Shown piece by piece: positions 1-8,975 of a stretch of DNA of 64,000 nt. Numbering within the stretch: position 1 is the stretch's first letter; each line of letters opens with the position of its first letter. The DNA lies in the NCBI GenBank assembly GCA_937949945.1, contig CALFEQ010000054.1, positions 124,001 through 188,000 of the forward strand. The letters are read 5' to 3'. Below the pieces are notes generated by a model. It saw only the letters and a list, made by a program, of their open reading frames with translations. It was not told where the DNA came from and did not search any database. This stretch comes from an uncultured Myxococcales bacterium. GTDB taxonomy: Bacteria > Myxococcota_A > Polyangia > Polyangiales > Polyangiaceae. The position numbers were made by a program, and so were the translations under genes.

Positions 1-282
1 CGGGTCGTCCATCACGGTGCCCGAGAGCGCGCGGTCGCTCCGGTTGACGAGGACGATCGAGACCGCGTTCGGCCGCCCGACGGAGAAGATGTCGGCCGCG
101 CGGCGCTCGACCTCGATCCGCCGCCGGCGTCCCGCGATCGCGTCCGCGCCCGTCATGGCCACGAGGAGCGCGTCGATGCCGATCCACGCGGCGTCGACGC
201 CCGGGACGAAGCCTGCGACGAGCGCGACCGCCGTCGCGACGAAGGCGAGGGCGACGAGGCGCTTCGTCGGGACGACGCGCAA
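1..282 (-). CDS. DUF58-family protein, 5' part (cut by window edge)
   Basis: This is the N-terminal 94 residues of a protein that continues beyond the window start. I translated it from a TTG codon at 282 that lies one base after the MoxR stop. Two hydrophobic segments (about residues 9-26 and 29-40) are followed by an arginine-rich stretch and the sequence VERRAADIFSVGRPN, which resembles the start of DUF58 proteins (von Willebrand-type fold, often encoded beside MoxR ATPases). The near-zero spacing suggests translational coupling to MoxR. The role of DUF58 partners is usually inferred as chaperone-assisted assembly of membrane or metal-dependent complexes; nothing more specific is visible here. 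Confidence 0.7.
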   Translation of the reverse strand, partial: MRVVPTKRLVALAFVATAVALVAGFVPGVDAAWIGIDALLVAMTGADAIAGRRRRIEVERRAADIFSVGRPNAVSIVLVNRSDRALSGTVMDDP

Positions 283-283
283 C

Positions 284-1258
284 TCAGGCCCCCGCGGCGA
301 CCGCGGCCGCGCGCGGGACGGGCGCGGAGCGGAGGATGTCCTCGATGCGCTCGTCGGCGCCAATCCCTTGGAGCTCGGCGTCGGGGTGGAGCATGACGCG
401 GTGGCGGAGGACGGCCTTCGCGATCGGCTTGACGTCGTCCGGCGTGACGTAGTCGCGGCCCTCGCTCGCGGCGACGACCTGCGCGGCCTTCATCATCGCG
501 ATCGAGGCGCGCGGCGAGGCGCCGAGCTCGATGGCGCGGTCCTCGCGCGTGCGTCGCGTGATGTCGACGATGTAAGCGACGACGGCGTCGTCGACGCGCA
601 CCCGGCGCGCGAACGCGGACATCGCGAGCAGCTCGTCGGGCGAGGTGACCGGCGCGAGGCCCGAGATGTCCGTCGGATCGAACCCCGCCGCGTGGTTCTT
701 CACGATGCGCTCTTCCTCTTCGCGCGGCGGATCGGCGACGGTGATCTTCATGAGGAAGCGGTCGAGCTGGGCCTCCGGGAGCGGGTAGGTGCCCTGGGAC
801 TCGACCGGGTTCTGCGTCGCCACGACGATGAACGGCTTCGGCAGCGATCGGGACGTGCCGTCGACCGTGACCTGGTGCTCCTGCATCGCCTCGAGCAGGG
901 CCGACTGCGTCTTGGCGGGCGCGCGGTTGATCTCGTCGGCGAGGAGGAGCTGACAGAAGATCGGCCCGGGTACGAACGTGAACGTCCCGCTCTGGCGGTC
1001 GAGGATGCTCGAGCCGGTCACGTCGCTGGGCATGAGGTCGGGCGTGAACTGGATCCGCTTGAAGCTCGCGCCCGACACGCGCGCGAACGTGCGGGCCACG
1101 AGCGTCTTGCCGAGGCCGGGAGCTCCCTCGATGAGGACGTGGCCTCCGGCGATGGCGGTGACGAGGAGCCCGAGCACGAGCTCCTCCTGGCCGACCACGA
1201 CCGTGGCCATCTGCGATCGGATGCGATCGAAGGTCTGCTGGAACGCCTCCGGGGTCAT
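284..1258 (-). CDS. MoxR-family AAA+ ATPase
   Basis: This is a 324-residue AAA+ ATPase of the MoxR class. Walker A (GAPGLGKT) lies near residues 45-52 and Walker B (LLLADEINRAP) near 105-115, followed by the sensor region VVATQNPVE. The length is normal for MoxR. An in-frame extension to 1297 exists, but the ATG at 1258 has a strong Shine-Dalgarno sequence (AGGAGGAGAGG) just upstream. The gene runs into the DUF58 gene one base after its stop, the standard MoxR-DUF58 pairing. Such ATPases are thought to act as chaperones for von Willebrand-domain partners. Other members of this cluster type (RDD, SpoIIM, DUF4129/4350) lie about 5 kb away on the same strand. Confidence 0.93.
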   Translation of the reverse strand: MTPEAFQQTFDRIRSQMATVVVGQEELVLGLLVTAIAGGHVLIEGAPGLGKTLVARTFARVSGASFKRIQFTPDLMPSDVTGSSILDRQSGTFTFVPGPIFCQLLLADEINRAPAKTQSALLEAMQEHQVTVDGTSRSLPKPFIVVATQNPVESQGTYPLPEAQLDRFLMKITVADPPREEEERIVKNHAAGFDPTDISGLAPVTSPDELLAMSAFARRVRVDDAVVAYIVDITRRTREDRAIELGASPRASIAMMKAAQVVAASEGRDYVTPDDVKPIAKAVLRHRVMLHPDAELQGIGADERIEDILRSAPVPRAAAVAAGA

Positions 1259-1347
1259 GAGCTCCTCTCCTCCTGCCCGGCGCCGCGAACCTAACATCTG
1301 CTAGCTTCGCAGGCGATGGCAATGGCTACGAGCGAGCGAGGCCCGAG

Positions 1348-2730
1348 GTGAACAGCACGAGGACCCTGATCATCGGAGCCGGCGTGACCGGGCTCGCCAC
1401 GGCCGCCGCGCTGAGCGAGCGTGGCGATGACGACTACCTCGTCGTCGAGGGCGACCGCGAGATCGGAGGCTATTGCAAGACGGTCAAGAAGGAGGGCTTC
1501 GTCTGGGACTACTCGGGGCACTTCTTCCACTTCAAGCACCCCGAGATCGAGCGCTGGCTGCGCGAGCGCATGCCCGGCCAGCGGATCCGCACGGTCACGA
1601 AGAGGTCGTTCATCGACTACAAGGGCCGGCTGATCGATTTCCCGTTCCAGAAGAACATCCACCAGCTCCCCCAGGACGAGTTCATCGACTGCCTCTACGA
1701 CCTGTACTTCGCGCGCGCTCCGAAGGAGCTGCTCGGAGCGCACGCCCCGCCGCCGACGCCGCCGTCCGAGCGCTCGCTCGAGGCCGCGGCCAAGGCGGAG
1801 GTCGAGGCCGCGGCGAAGGGCGGCGCGGAGCACCCCGTCGCGAGCGGCGACGACGAGAGCTTCGAGGCGATGCTCTACTCGCGCTTCGGCCGCTCGATCG
1901 CCGAGAAATTCCTCATCCCCTACAACGAGAAGCTCTACGCGTGCGACCTCGGCTCCCTCGACAAGGACGCGATGGGGCGCTTCTTCCCGCACGCCGATCT
2001 CACGGACATCATCCGCAACATGAAGGTCGCGAACAACGCGAGCTACAACGCGACCTTCACGTATCCGGAGGGCGGCGCGATCGAGTACGTGAAGGCGCTC
2101 GCGAGCGCGGTCCGTCCGGACCGGATCGCGCTGTCGGAGCCGGTCGTCTCGATCGACCTCGACGCGCGCATCGCGCGGACGGACAAGCGCGAGATCCGGT
2201 TCGAGCGGCTCGTGTCGTCATCGCCGTGGAGCCGCTTCCTCTCCATCGCGCACGTCCCGCACGACGAGTCGGCCTACTCGTGGAACAAGGTCCTCGTCTT
2301 CAACCTCGGCTTCGATCGGAAGGGGCCGCGGGACGTCCACTGGATCTACTACCCGGACCGCGAGATCGTCTTTTACCGCGTCGGCTTCTACGACAACATC
2401 TTCGACACGGATCGGATGAGCCTCTACGTCGAGATCGGCTTCGCGAAGGACGCCGTGGTCGACGTCGAGGCGACGCGCAAGCGCGTGCTCGCCGATCTCG
2501 AGAAGGTCGGCGTGACGAAGGGCCATCGCCTCGTCGCCGAGCACAACGTCGTGATGGATCCGGCCTACGTGCACATCACGAAGCGATCGATCGCCGAGTA
2601 CGCCCGCATCTCGAAGGACCTCCGCCAGCGCGGCATCCATTCGATCGGCCGGTACGGCGGATGGACGTACTGCAGCATCGAGGACAACATCGTCGAGGCG
2701 CGCGCGCTCGTAGCGAGCTGGGCGGCCTGA
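1348..2730 (+). CDS. FAD/NAD(P)-binding oxidoreductase, amine-oxidase or UDP-galactopyranose-mutase-like
   Basis: This is a 460-residue flavoprotein-like protein. The N-terminal dinucleotide-binding loop GAGVTGLA is at residues 10-17, followed by an acidic end of beta-2 (VVEGD) and GGYCKT, typical of the FAD-dependent amine oxidase and mutase fold. The motif GHFFHF near residue 60 recalls UDP-galactopyranose mutase-like enzymes, but I cannot fix the substrate. There is no signal peptide, so it should be cytoplasmic. The start is GTG. The gene is divergent from MoxR, with only 89 bp between starts, and is followed 18 bp later by the convergent MFS gene. A role in cell-surface sugar or isoprenoid oxidation would be a guess. 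Confidence 0.75.
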   Translation: MNSTRTLIIGAGVTGLATAAALSERGDDDYLVVEGDREIGGYCKTVKKEGFVWDYSGHFFHFKHPEIERWLRERMPGQRIRTVTKRSFIDYKGRLIDFPFQKNIHQLPQDEFIDCLYDLYFARAPKELLGAHAPPPTPPSERSLEAAAKAEVEAAAKGGAEHPVASGDDESFEAMLYSRFGRSIAEKFLIPYNEKLYACDLGSLDKDAMGRFFPHADLTDIIRNMKVANNASYNATFTYPEGGAIEYVKALASAVRPDRIALSEPVVSIDLDARIARTDKREIRFERLVSSSPWSRFLSIAHVPHDESAYSWNKVLVFNLGFDRKGPRDVHWIYYPDREIVFYRVGFYDNIFDTDRMSLYVEIGFAKDAVVDVEATRKRVLADLEKVGVTKGHRLVAEHNVVMDPAYVHITKRSIAEYARISKDLRQRGIHSIGRYGGWTYCSIEDNIVEARALVASWAA

Positions 2731-2748
2731 CCCCCTCGGATCATCGAC

Positions 2749-4209
2749 TCACGAAGCGGACGCCGAGCTCTCCGCGGCAGCCGCCGGCTGCGAGGGCCTC
2801 TCCTTCGTGGCGGCCGGCGCCTCGGCGGCCGCCGGCTCGCTCTCGCGTTCGTTCTTCGAGATCCAGCTCCGGCCGAGCCAGATCCCGACGGGGCCGATGA
2901 TGGTCGAGAGCCCGATGATGGCCCAGAGCATCGCGGCGTTCCGCGGTCCCTGTTCGGGCACGAACGTCGCGAGCAGGTAGCCGGACGTCGGGCCGACGAG
3001 GAACTTCGCGAGGAAGTACGGCAGCGACGCGAGGCTCACGTAGGTCGCTTCGCGCCCGCGCGGCGCGATCGACACGTTGTACTCGTACAGGCGCGGTGAC
3101 CAGAGCGCCTCGCCGATCGTGAGGAGCAGGATCATCGCGATTTGGAACGGCATCGCCGAGCCGAGGCAGAGGACGAACGGGCTCAGCGACGAGATGAAGG
3201 CGCCGAAGAGGAGCACCTCGAACGGCTTCCGGTTGCGCGTCAGCGCCGTGCCGAGCGGGGCCAAGAACAGGATCAAGAACGCGTTCAGCGACCAGACCGT
3301 CCCGACCGGGAAGCCTTCACCCTGCTCGCGCAGCACGTACTTCGGCCACGTGAAGTGCATGTGCTGGAACATCATGCGGACCAGCGACAGGAGCACGAGC
3401 AGGACCATGAACCGCCAGAAAGGACGGTCCTTGAGCACGTCGCGGAGCGCGACGAGCGGGTTGACCTTCTGCGCTTTGCCGGCGCCGGCGGCCGCGTCCT
3501 CGGGGTCGACGCGATGCTCGAAGTCCTTCCGGACGAGCATGATCACGCAGAAGGCGATCGTGGCGAACACGAAGCCCAGGGCCATGATGGCCGTGTTCGC
3601 GGAGAACGTCGTCTCGCCGAGGAGCGGGAGCGCGATCGCACGTTTTACGAGCTTGCCCGTCGACTCGTCGAGGAACGCTCGGCGGGTGAGGTCGATGACG
3701 AACGGACCCGTCAGCGCACCCGCGAGGTTGAAGCTCACGTACCAGAACGAGAAGGCGAACGACCGCGTCCGCTTCGCCGAGGCGCGCTGCACGGCCGCCT
3801 GGAGCACCGGCGACGTCGTCGCGTAGGCGAAGCCGAAGGCCAGCAGGGTCACGATCGCCATGTCCGTCGACGGCGCGATCGCCATCCCGAGGCGCGTCGC
3901 GGCGGCGAGCGCGAACGAGATGAGCAGCGTCCGGCGCACGCCGAGCGTGTCGGCGATCGATCCGACGAGGAAGACGAACAGCGTCACCAGCGTCGAGAAC
4001 GTCGCCGCCCACCAGCCGGCGCGCTTGTCGTCCATCCCGAAGTCGTTCGAGAGCCACAAGGGCAGCGTCGGCAGGAAGGAGAAGATGCCGAGGTACTCGA
4101 AGAACGTCGCGAGATAGATGAGCCAGAGCTCGCGCGGGCTTTGGATGAGCGCGCGCAAGTCTTCTCGGAGCGTCGTCTTGGGAGCGGTCGCAGAGGAGGG
4201 TCCGGCCAC
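2749..4209 (-). CDS. Major facilitator superfamily transporter
   Basis: This is an integral membrane protein of 486 residues with about 12 hydrophobic segments. The loop after TM2 carries an MFS-A-like signature (GSIADTLGVRRTLL), and a long charged central loop (about residues 225-265) separates the two six-helix halves. The C-terminal tail is Ala/Glu/Ser-rich. The N-terminal sequence FFEYLGIFSFLPTLPLW recalls peptide/proton symporters, but the substrate is unknown. A longer reading frame runs far upstream but is not protein-like. I chose the GTG at 4209 because a TTGCGC/TAGCGT promoter-like pair overlaps the alternative GTG at 4221. The gene interrupts the MoxR-to-RDD region. Confidence 0.88.
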   Translation of the reverse strand: MAGPSSATAPKTTLREDLRALIQSPRELWLIYLATFFEYLGIFSFLPTLPLWLSNDFGMDDKRAGWWAATFSTLVTLFVFLVGSIADTLGVRRTLLISFALAAATRLGMAIAPSTDMAIVTLLAFGFAYATTSPVLQAAVQRASAKRTRSFAFSFWYVSFNLAGALTGPFVIDLTRRAFLDESTGKLVKRAIALPLLGETTFSANTAIMALGFVFATIAFCVIMLVRKDFEHRVDPEDAAAGAGKAQKVNPLVALRDVLKDRPFWRFMVLLVLLSLVRMMFQHMHFTWPKYVLREQGEGFPVGTVWSLNAFLILFLAPLGTALTRNRKPFEVLLFGAFISSLSPFVLCLGSAMPFQIAMILLLTIGEALWSPRLYEYNVSIAPRGREATYVSLASLPYFLAKFLVGPTSGYLLATFVPEQGPRNAAMLWAIIGLSTIIGPVGIWLGRSWISKNERESEPAAAEAPAATKERPSQPAAAAESSASAS

Positions 4210-4219
4210 GGCGGCCGGC

Positions 4220-4247
4220 ACGCTAGCCCATGCCGCGCGTTGCGCAA
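4220..4247 (-). promoter_or_regulatory. Candidate promoter of the MFS gene
   Basis: Read on the minus strand, TTGCGC (4247-4242) and TAGCGT (4225-4220) are separated by 16 bp, with the GTG at 4209 only 10 nt downstream. The same TTGCG/TAGCGT pair precedes the porin gene at 31157. The rest of the 342-bp divergent spacer (4210-4551) shows no other element I can name. Confidence 0.4.
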
Positions 4248-4551
4248 AATGCGATCGCCATCTCTGCCGTGCGGGCGACCCGGAGGCTCCGAGGAGGGTG
4301 GCCGGTCGGCGGCCTACCGGCGCCGCCCGGGCGTTGCGCGACGCGACGCCGAGGGACGGGACGAGGGCGTGGCGGTGCGTGTAGCATGGGGCGGTCGCGC
4401 GAAAAGTTGCGCAATGCCCGGGCGGATCGGCGGTCGACCAGGCTTGAAGAATTCCGATGGGACCGGTCGCGCTCCGATCCGTTCCTCGAAGTGATTGTCG
4501 AGGGTTGCGCGCTCGCCTGGCGTGGCACGCGGGCTGCTGTTCGGAGGGTGG

Positions 4552-6177
4552 ATGGAGAGGGTGTCGAGGGTGGTGTTGGCGTCGGCCTTCGTCGCGGCCG
4601 TCGCCTGCGGGAACGACAGGGAGGCTCCTCCTCCGTTCGAGGCCGACGTCTACGCGGAGGCGGACGCGGAGCTCCGCGAGCTCGATTTCGGTGACGACGA
4701 GCTCGTCGCCGACGAGTTCACGGAGGACGAGCTGGCGGATCCCAATCTCGTGCTCCCCGAGCAGAACCGCGAGGGGCTGGCGGAGGAGGATCTCTCCGAG
4801 CTGAGCGACCTCGAGGAGCTCGAAGCCGACGACGGCGTCGACGACGAGCTCGAAGGCGACGAAGGGCCCGTCGAAGAGGAGGGGGATCTCGGGACCGCCT
4901 CGATCGGAGCGCCGTCGCTCCTCCCTGCCTCGATCGACCCCGCCTCGCTCGCGCCGCTCGCGGTCCCGACCGATCGTACGTGGTTCGCGGAGCGCTACCC
5001 GTGCCCGAACAACGCGAAGAAGTGCGTCTGCCGCGGCTCGATGCACAACTGCCAGTTCCCGAACTCGCAGCCGGGACGGAACCGGTACCTGCCGCCCGAG
5101 GCCATCAAGGCGATTCGATCGGTCACCGGCACGGAGACGAGGAAGCGCCTCATCAGCGCCCTCGGCAAGTGGGGGATCGAGCCTGGGACCGCGCTGTACG
5201 ACGGAAGGGGCGTTCGACGCGGCGTGATTCAGACCCTCCCGTATCGCGAGGGCGCCGTCGGGAGCGTGACCGAGGAGTCGTCGTCGAACCGCTGCTTCTA
5301 CCTCGACGGGAACGTGCTTCGGCAGAAGAACGTCGACTTCCCGTGTGTCCGGATCAACGCCGGGCAGAGGAAGAAGATCGGCGGTCAGGAGTACGTCTAT
5401 GCGTTCGCCGTTCGGCTCGACAATGGGATCAACGCGAGCGGCTGGATCCCGCGTTCGAGCATTCGCAGCGGCGCGTTCAAGATGAAGGCGTCGAAGCCGA
5501 TCGGCGGGAACGACTTCGCGTCGACCGAGTACGTGGTCAAGGACGTCTCGGACTACCCCTGCGAGCCCTGGCGGGACCCGCCGTGCCTCGCTCGCTTCCG
5601 CTACAAGGTCCGTCCGCGGAGCCAGCTCGAACGCGGTGAGGATTTCGACGACTACGTGCTCCGGCCGGGCAGCGTGATCAACCTCCTCTACCAGACGCCG
5701 CTTCTCGGCGGTGCGTCGACCGACACCTTCCTCGTCGAGAAGAACAAGCTCGCGTTCAAACGGCTCAAGTCGCGCGACAGCAAGCACCGCACCGCGGTCC
5801 GCGTCCGGCTCTATCACAAGGGCGGGACGCGTCCGGTGGGCAGCGCCGCCTTCGTGTTCGGGAGCATCAACGGCCGCTTCGGGTGGATCGCCGCGAGCGC
5901 GATCAGGAAGGGCAAGGTCGCCTCGGCTTCGTCGACCAACCCGACCCCACCGGGAGGCGAGACGCCGGCGAATCCGGACTTCGACTGCACGAACAATCCG
6001 ACGGGCTTTTTCTGCCAGACGTGCAAGGACAAGCCGGACGGCTTCTACTGCACCGAGGTCGCCCCCAACGCGGGCGTCTTCTGCAAGAACGGCCTGCCCG
6101 AGAAGGGCCTGAGCTGCGCATCCGCTGCCCAGAAGTGCAAGGGCCTGTCCGAGGAAGGCACCATCGTCTGCGAGTGA
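4552..6177 (+). CDS. Lipoprotein with acidic N-terminal region, function unknown
   Basis: This is a predicted lipoprotein of 541 residues. The signal peptide ends at a lipobox (VAAVAC, Cys near residue 19). I placed the start at 4552 because GGAGGGTGG precedes it and the signal peptide begins there; an upstream in-frame codon at 4495 adds 19 non-signal residues. Residues 25-110 are strongly acidic (runs of Asp/Glu with Leu). They are followed by a Cys-containing segment (YPCPNNAKKCVCRGSMHNC) and repeated beta-rich stretches with GWI motifs (GWIPRSSI, GWIAASAI) that resemble SH3-like folds. The C-terminus is rich in Cys (FFCQTC, FYCTE, VFCKNG). I recognise no catalytic motif. It probably sits on the outer membrane or in the periplasm. 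Confidence 0.75.
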   Translation: MERVSRVVLASAFVAAVACGNDREAPPPFEADVYAEADAELRELDFGDDELVADEFTEDELADPNLVLPEQNREGLAEEDLSELSDLEELEADDGVDDELEGDEGPVEEEGDLGTASIGAPSLLPASIDPASLAPLAVPTDRTWFAERYPCPNNAKKCVCRGSMHNCQFPNSQPGRNRYLPPEAIKAIRSVTGTETRKRLISALGKWGIEPGTALYDGRGVRRGVIQTLPYREGAVGSVTEESSSNRCFYLDGNVLRQKNVDFPCVRINAGQRKKIGGQEYVYAFAVRLDNGINASGWIPRSSIRSGAFKMKASKPIGGNDFASTEYVVKDVSDYPCEPWRDPPCLARFRYKVRPRSQLERGEDFDDYVLRPGSVINLLYQTPLLGGASTDTFLVEKNKLAFKRLKSRDSKHRTAVRVRLYHKGGTRPVGSAAFVFGSINGRFGWIAASAIRKGKVASASSTNPTPPGGETPANPDFDCTNNPTGFFCQTCKDKPDGFYCTEVAPNAGVFCKNGLPEKGLSCASAAQKCKGLSEEGTIVCE

Positions 6178-6200
6178 CGTCCGCGTTCGCCGGCGTCACT
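6173..6200. terminator. Hairpin shared by two convergent genes
   Basis: AGTGACG (6173-6179) and CGTCACT (6194-6200) form a perfect 7-bp stem with a 14-nt loop. The stem contains both stop codons of the convergent genes ending at 6177 and 6196. There is no T tract, so intrinsic termination is uncertain. Confidence 0.4.
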
Positions 6201-8157
6201 TCGCGTCGCGGGAGATCGCGACGAGCATCTTCCGGAGCTCCTCGATGATCACGAGCTCGTCGCCGCGCAGCGGATCGCCGGCCTTGGCGGTCGTCGCGCG
6301 CGTCCAGAGCTCGGCCGCGCGCTCGGGCGTGACGCCCGTGCGCGCGGCGAGGAACGCCGCCGGATCGGCGCCGCGCGGGAGGATCTCGCGCATCCGGAGC
6401 TCGAAGAACCTCCCGTAGGCGGCGAGCGCGTGGGCGTGCGCGCGTGCGCGTGCGTAGAGCGCGCCGGTCGCCCGCACGTGCTCGGTGAACGCACGTCGCG
6501 CCTTCGTCACGTCCCGCCGCGGACGAGCGTGGCGGACCCCGTAGGCGAGGAACAGGATCGCCGCCGCCGCGAGCGCGTGCCACGCGCCCTTCCCGAGCCC
6601 GGCGGCGACGAGCGCCGCGAAGGGATTCGACGGCGGCGGGATCCCGTCCTCGGCGCGGGCCACGCGGATCTCGCCGAGCGTGGAGAATCCGTCTCGGCCC
6701 ATGCTCGCGAGCCGGAACGGATCGTACGCGGCCGCGCGCAGGAGGGTGACGAGCGCGGCCGCATTCCGGCGAGGCATCACACCGGCATTCGTGAACAGGT
6801 CGGCGTTCGCGACGCCGAGCACGACGCCTCGCCCGACGCGCTTCTTCGCGGCGTACGTCCGATCGCCGAGGAAGGCGATCGCCTGGGCCCCTTCCCACGA
6901 CAGCGCGTGGCGTCGAGCCGTTCGCGCGCCCTCGACGACGAGCGAAGGTCCGAGCGCCTCGACGTCGTCGTCCTCCTCCTCCTCTTCCTCGTCCACCTCG
7001 TCGAGCACGTCGCTCGGGCCGGGGATCCGCACGACGAGGTCGCGCGTATCGGCGTCGTTCTGCTCGGCGCGGAGCTCGGAGGGCCATCCGGCCACGCGCC
7101 CGAAGAGCACGAGAGCTCCGCCGGCCTCGACCCACCGCATCATGTGGGCACGCGCTTCGTCTTCGAGCGGCACGCGCTCCACGTCGACGATCACGACGGG
7201 TGCGCCTTCGTCGTCCTCGGGGATCGGCATCGTCGCGAGGGAGCTCTCGAGCCTCGCGACCGAGAAGCCGTTGCGCTCGAGGATCGCGATCGGCAGCTCG
7301 TCGCCTGCGGGATCGGCGCCGGGCTTCGTCGGCACGCACCCCGCGCCGAGGATCACGAGCAGCGCGACGGCCGCCGTGCGCACGATCGCACGCGCCCGTT
7401 CGGCGACGCGGTCGACGGCCTCCACGCTCGCGCGAGCCCCACCGAACTCGACGGCGTCGACCTCGCGCACGATCTCGCGGAGCGACGCCTTCGCGTCTCG
7501 CTCCGTGCACGCGCGCACGTACTCGCCGTTCGTCCGATGGCGCGCGAGGCGAATGGCGCCGCGGCGATCGAGCGCCACGAGGCACGCGGCCAGGTAGAGC
7601 GAGAGCGCCCGATCGAGCTCGCCGCGCGTTCGATGGGCATTGGCGAGGCCGAGCGCGGTCTCGGCGTCGTCGAGCTCGTGCTCCGGCCTCCGCTGGCTCT
7701 CGACGACCGCGGCGCGTCCTTCGGCCGGCTCCGTCTCCGCCGCCAGTCGGCGATCGCGTCGCAGCTTCGCGAGCGCGCGGACGACGGGGATCGCGATCGC
7801 GAGGATGATCCCGATGACGAGCGCGAAGAGCAGGACCTGGGCGACGGGGCCCATCCACGCGACGAGGCGCTCCAGCCAGTCGCTCTCCGTCAGAACGGAC
7901 TCGCCACACGCCCTTCGGAGCCCTTCGCAGGCCTCGATCTCCTGGGCGAGCGGGCAGAGCGCGCGCTGTCGTGGGCCGAGCGGCCGGCTGGGCGCGCTGC
8001 AGAACGAGTAGTTGCCCGCCTCGTAGGCCGCCTTGCCGCTCGCATCGATCGCGTCGAGGTACGCGTCCGCGGAGACGCCGGACGGCTCGACGGCTGCGGC
8101 GGGAGCGGCGAGCGACGCGCAGCATGCGAGGAGGGCGAAGACGGCGCGCGCCTTCAT
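6196..8157 (-). CDS. DUF4129/DUF4350-type membrane protein
   Basis: This protein has 653 residues. After a signal peptide (LLACCASLAAPAAAVEP) comes a TM segment (about 110-130), then an alpha-helical region with TPR character (residues 165-260), a second TM with a lipobox-like VILGAGC, and a DUF4350-like domain (about 270-470) that ends in a C-terminal TM and a helical DUF4129-like tail. An unusual acidic run (EEEEEDDD) lies near residue 370. It appears to combine functions that often sit on two adjacent genes (DUF4350 and DUF4129). The ATG overlaps the stop of the upstream gene (ATGA), so all four genes 10830-6196 should be one operon. Molecular function is not established. Confidence 0.72.
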   Translation of the reverse strand: MKARAVFALLACCASLAAPAAAVEPSGVSADAYLDAIDASGKAAYEAGNYSFCSAPSRPLGPRQRALCPLAQEIEACEGLRRACGESVLTESDWLERLVAWMGPVAQVLLFALVIGIILAIAIPVVRALAKLRRDRRLAAETEPAEGRAAVVESQRRPEHELDDAETALGLANAHRTRGELDRALSLYLAACLVALDRRGAIRLARHRTNGEYVRACTERDAKASLREIVREVDAVEFGGARASVEAVDRVAERARAIVRTAAVALLVILGAGCVPTKPGADPAGDELPIAILERNGFSVARLESSLATMPIPEDDEGAPVVIVDVERVPLEDEARAHMMRWVEAGGALVLFGRVAGWPSELRAEQNDADTRDLVVRIPGPSDVLDEVDEEEEEEDDDVEALGPSLVVEGARTARRHALSWEGAQAIAFLGDRTYAAKKRVGRGVVLGVANADLFTNAGVMPRRNAAALVTLLRAAAYDPFRLASMGRDGFSTLGEIRVARAEDGIPPPSNPFAALVAAGLGKGAWHALAAAAILFLAYGVRHARPRRDVTKARRAFTEHVRATGALYARARAHAHALAAYGRFFELRMREILPRGADPAAFLAARTGVTPERAAELWTRATTAKAGDPLRGDELVIIEELRKMLVAISRDAK

Positions 8158-8975
8158 GCGGCCTCGTCTTTCGGTGCGATGCTCGTGCGCTCGGCGCGCT
8201 CTCGTTCCATCCGCGCGGCGAGGCCGGCGAAGCGTGTCTGGATGTCCCAGCCCTCGGTGCGCGTGCGGATGTTCAGGTAGAGGAAGAACCGAGCCGTCGC
8301 GACCCAGGGCACCTGGACGAACAGGCCGATCGCCGCGAGCGTGCTCCATCCGCTCGACCAGACGGGATGGGGAGGTCGGAACTGGAGGAGCTCGCCGATG
8401 GCGGCGCGCCCCGTGACGTCTGCGAAGAGCGCCGCGCCGACCGGCACGAGCGTCGTCACGAGGACGCCGATCAGCGCCTCCGACATGGCGTTGCTCCCGA
8501 GCCACTGCGAGCGACCGAGCCCACCGGCGACGTGGCTTCGCTCGAGCAGCACCACCTCGCTCGTGAACAGGAACAGCGCCGCGAGCCAGACGCCGGGGAT
8601 CACGAACACGCCGAGCCCGAGGAGCACGATGACGAGCACGATCGCTCGCATGGCGAGCACCCGCGGCGCGTCGCGGAGCGCGGCGCGGAGGACGTCCGCT
8701 GCGCGAACGTCGTCTTGGAAGACGAGCCGCGAGGCGAGCACCGTGAACGGGATCTCGGCGACGGCCGCGAGCGTCGCGGCGACGACCCACGCGGTGAACG
8801 GGTGGAGGAGGTGGCCCGCCGCGAGGGAGACGACCGCGAGCGGCACGACCGAGGCGAGGCCCACCTTCGCATAGGGACGGCCGTGGACGGCGACGAACCG
8901 CAGCGCGAGATCGAGCACGTCGGACGCCGAGCGGTCGCGGAAGACGACGCGCGCGCGGAGGAGGTCGAGGCTCAT
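8154..8975 (-). CDS. Polytopic membrane protein of the RDD-SpoIIM cluster
   Basis: This is a 273-residue protein with about six hydrophobic segments (for example residues 40-58, 62-80, 108-140, 170-190 and 215-235). It has no recognised catalytic motif. The start ATG overlaps the SpoIIM-like stop by 4 nt, and its own stop overlaps the next start by 4 nt, so it is translationally coupled on both sides. In related clusters an uncharacterised membrane protein often occupies this position between SpoIIM and DUF4129 genes. I infer a structural role in the same membrane complex. Confidence 0.75.
   Translation of the reverse strand: MSLDLLRARVVFRDRSASDVLDLALRFVAVHGRPYAKVGLASVVPLAVVSLAAGHLLHPFTAWVVAATLAAVAEIPFTVLASRLVFQDDVRAADVLRAALRDAPRVLAMRAIVLVIVLLGLGVFVIPGVWLAALFLFTSEVVLLERSHVAGGLGRSQWLGSNAMSEALIGVLVTTLVPVGAALFADVTGRAAIGELLQFRPPHPVWSSGWSTLAAIGLFVQVPWVATARFFLYLNIRTRTEGWDIQTRFAGLAARMERERAERTSIAPKDEAA

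Noticed and set aside
17..1294. Long open frame antisense to MoxR
   Set aside because: High GC opens long antisense frames; its translation is low-complexity Arg/Asp-rich and shows no domain, while MoxR is clear on the other strand.
4222..5817. Upstream extension of the MFS frame to more than 1000 residues
   Set aside because: The extension runs antisense through the acidic lipoprotein and has no membrane or other domain. A promoter-like pair lies at 4220-4247.
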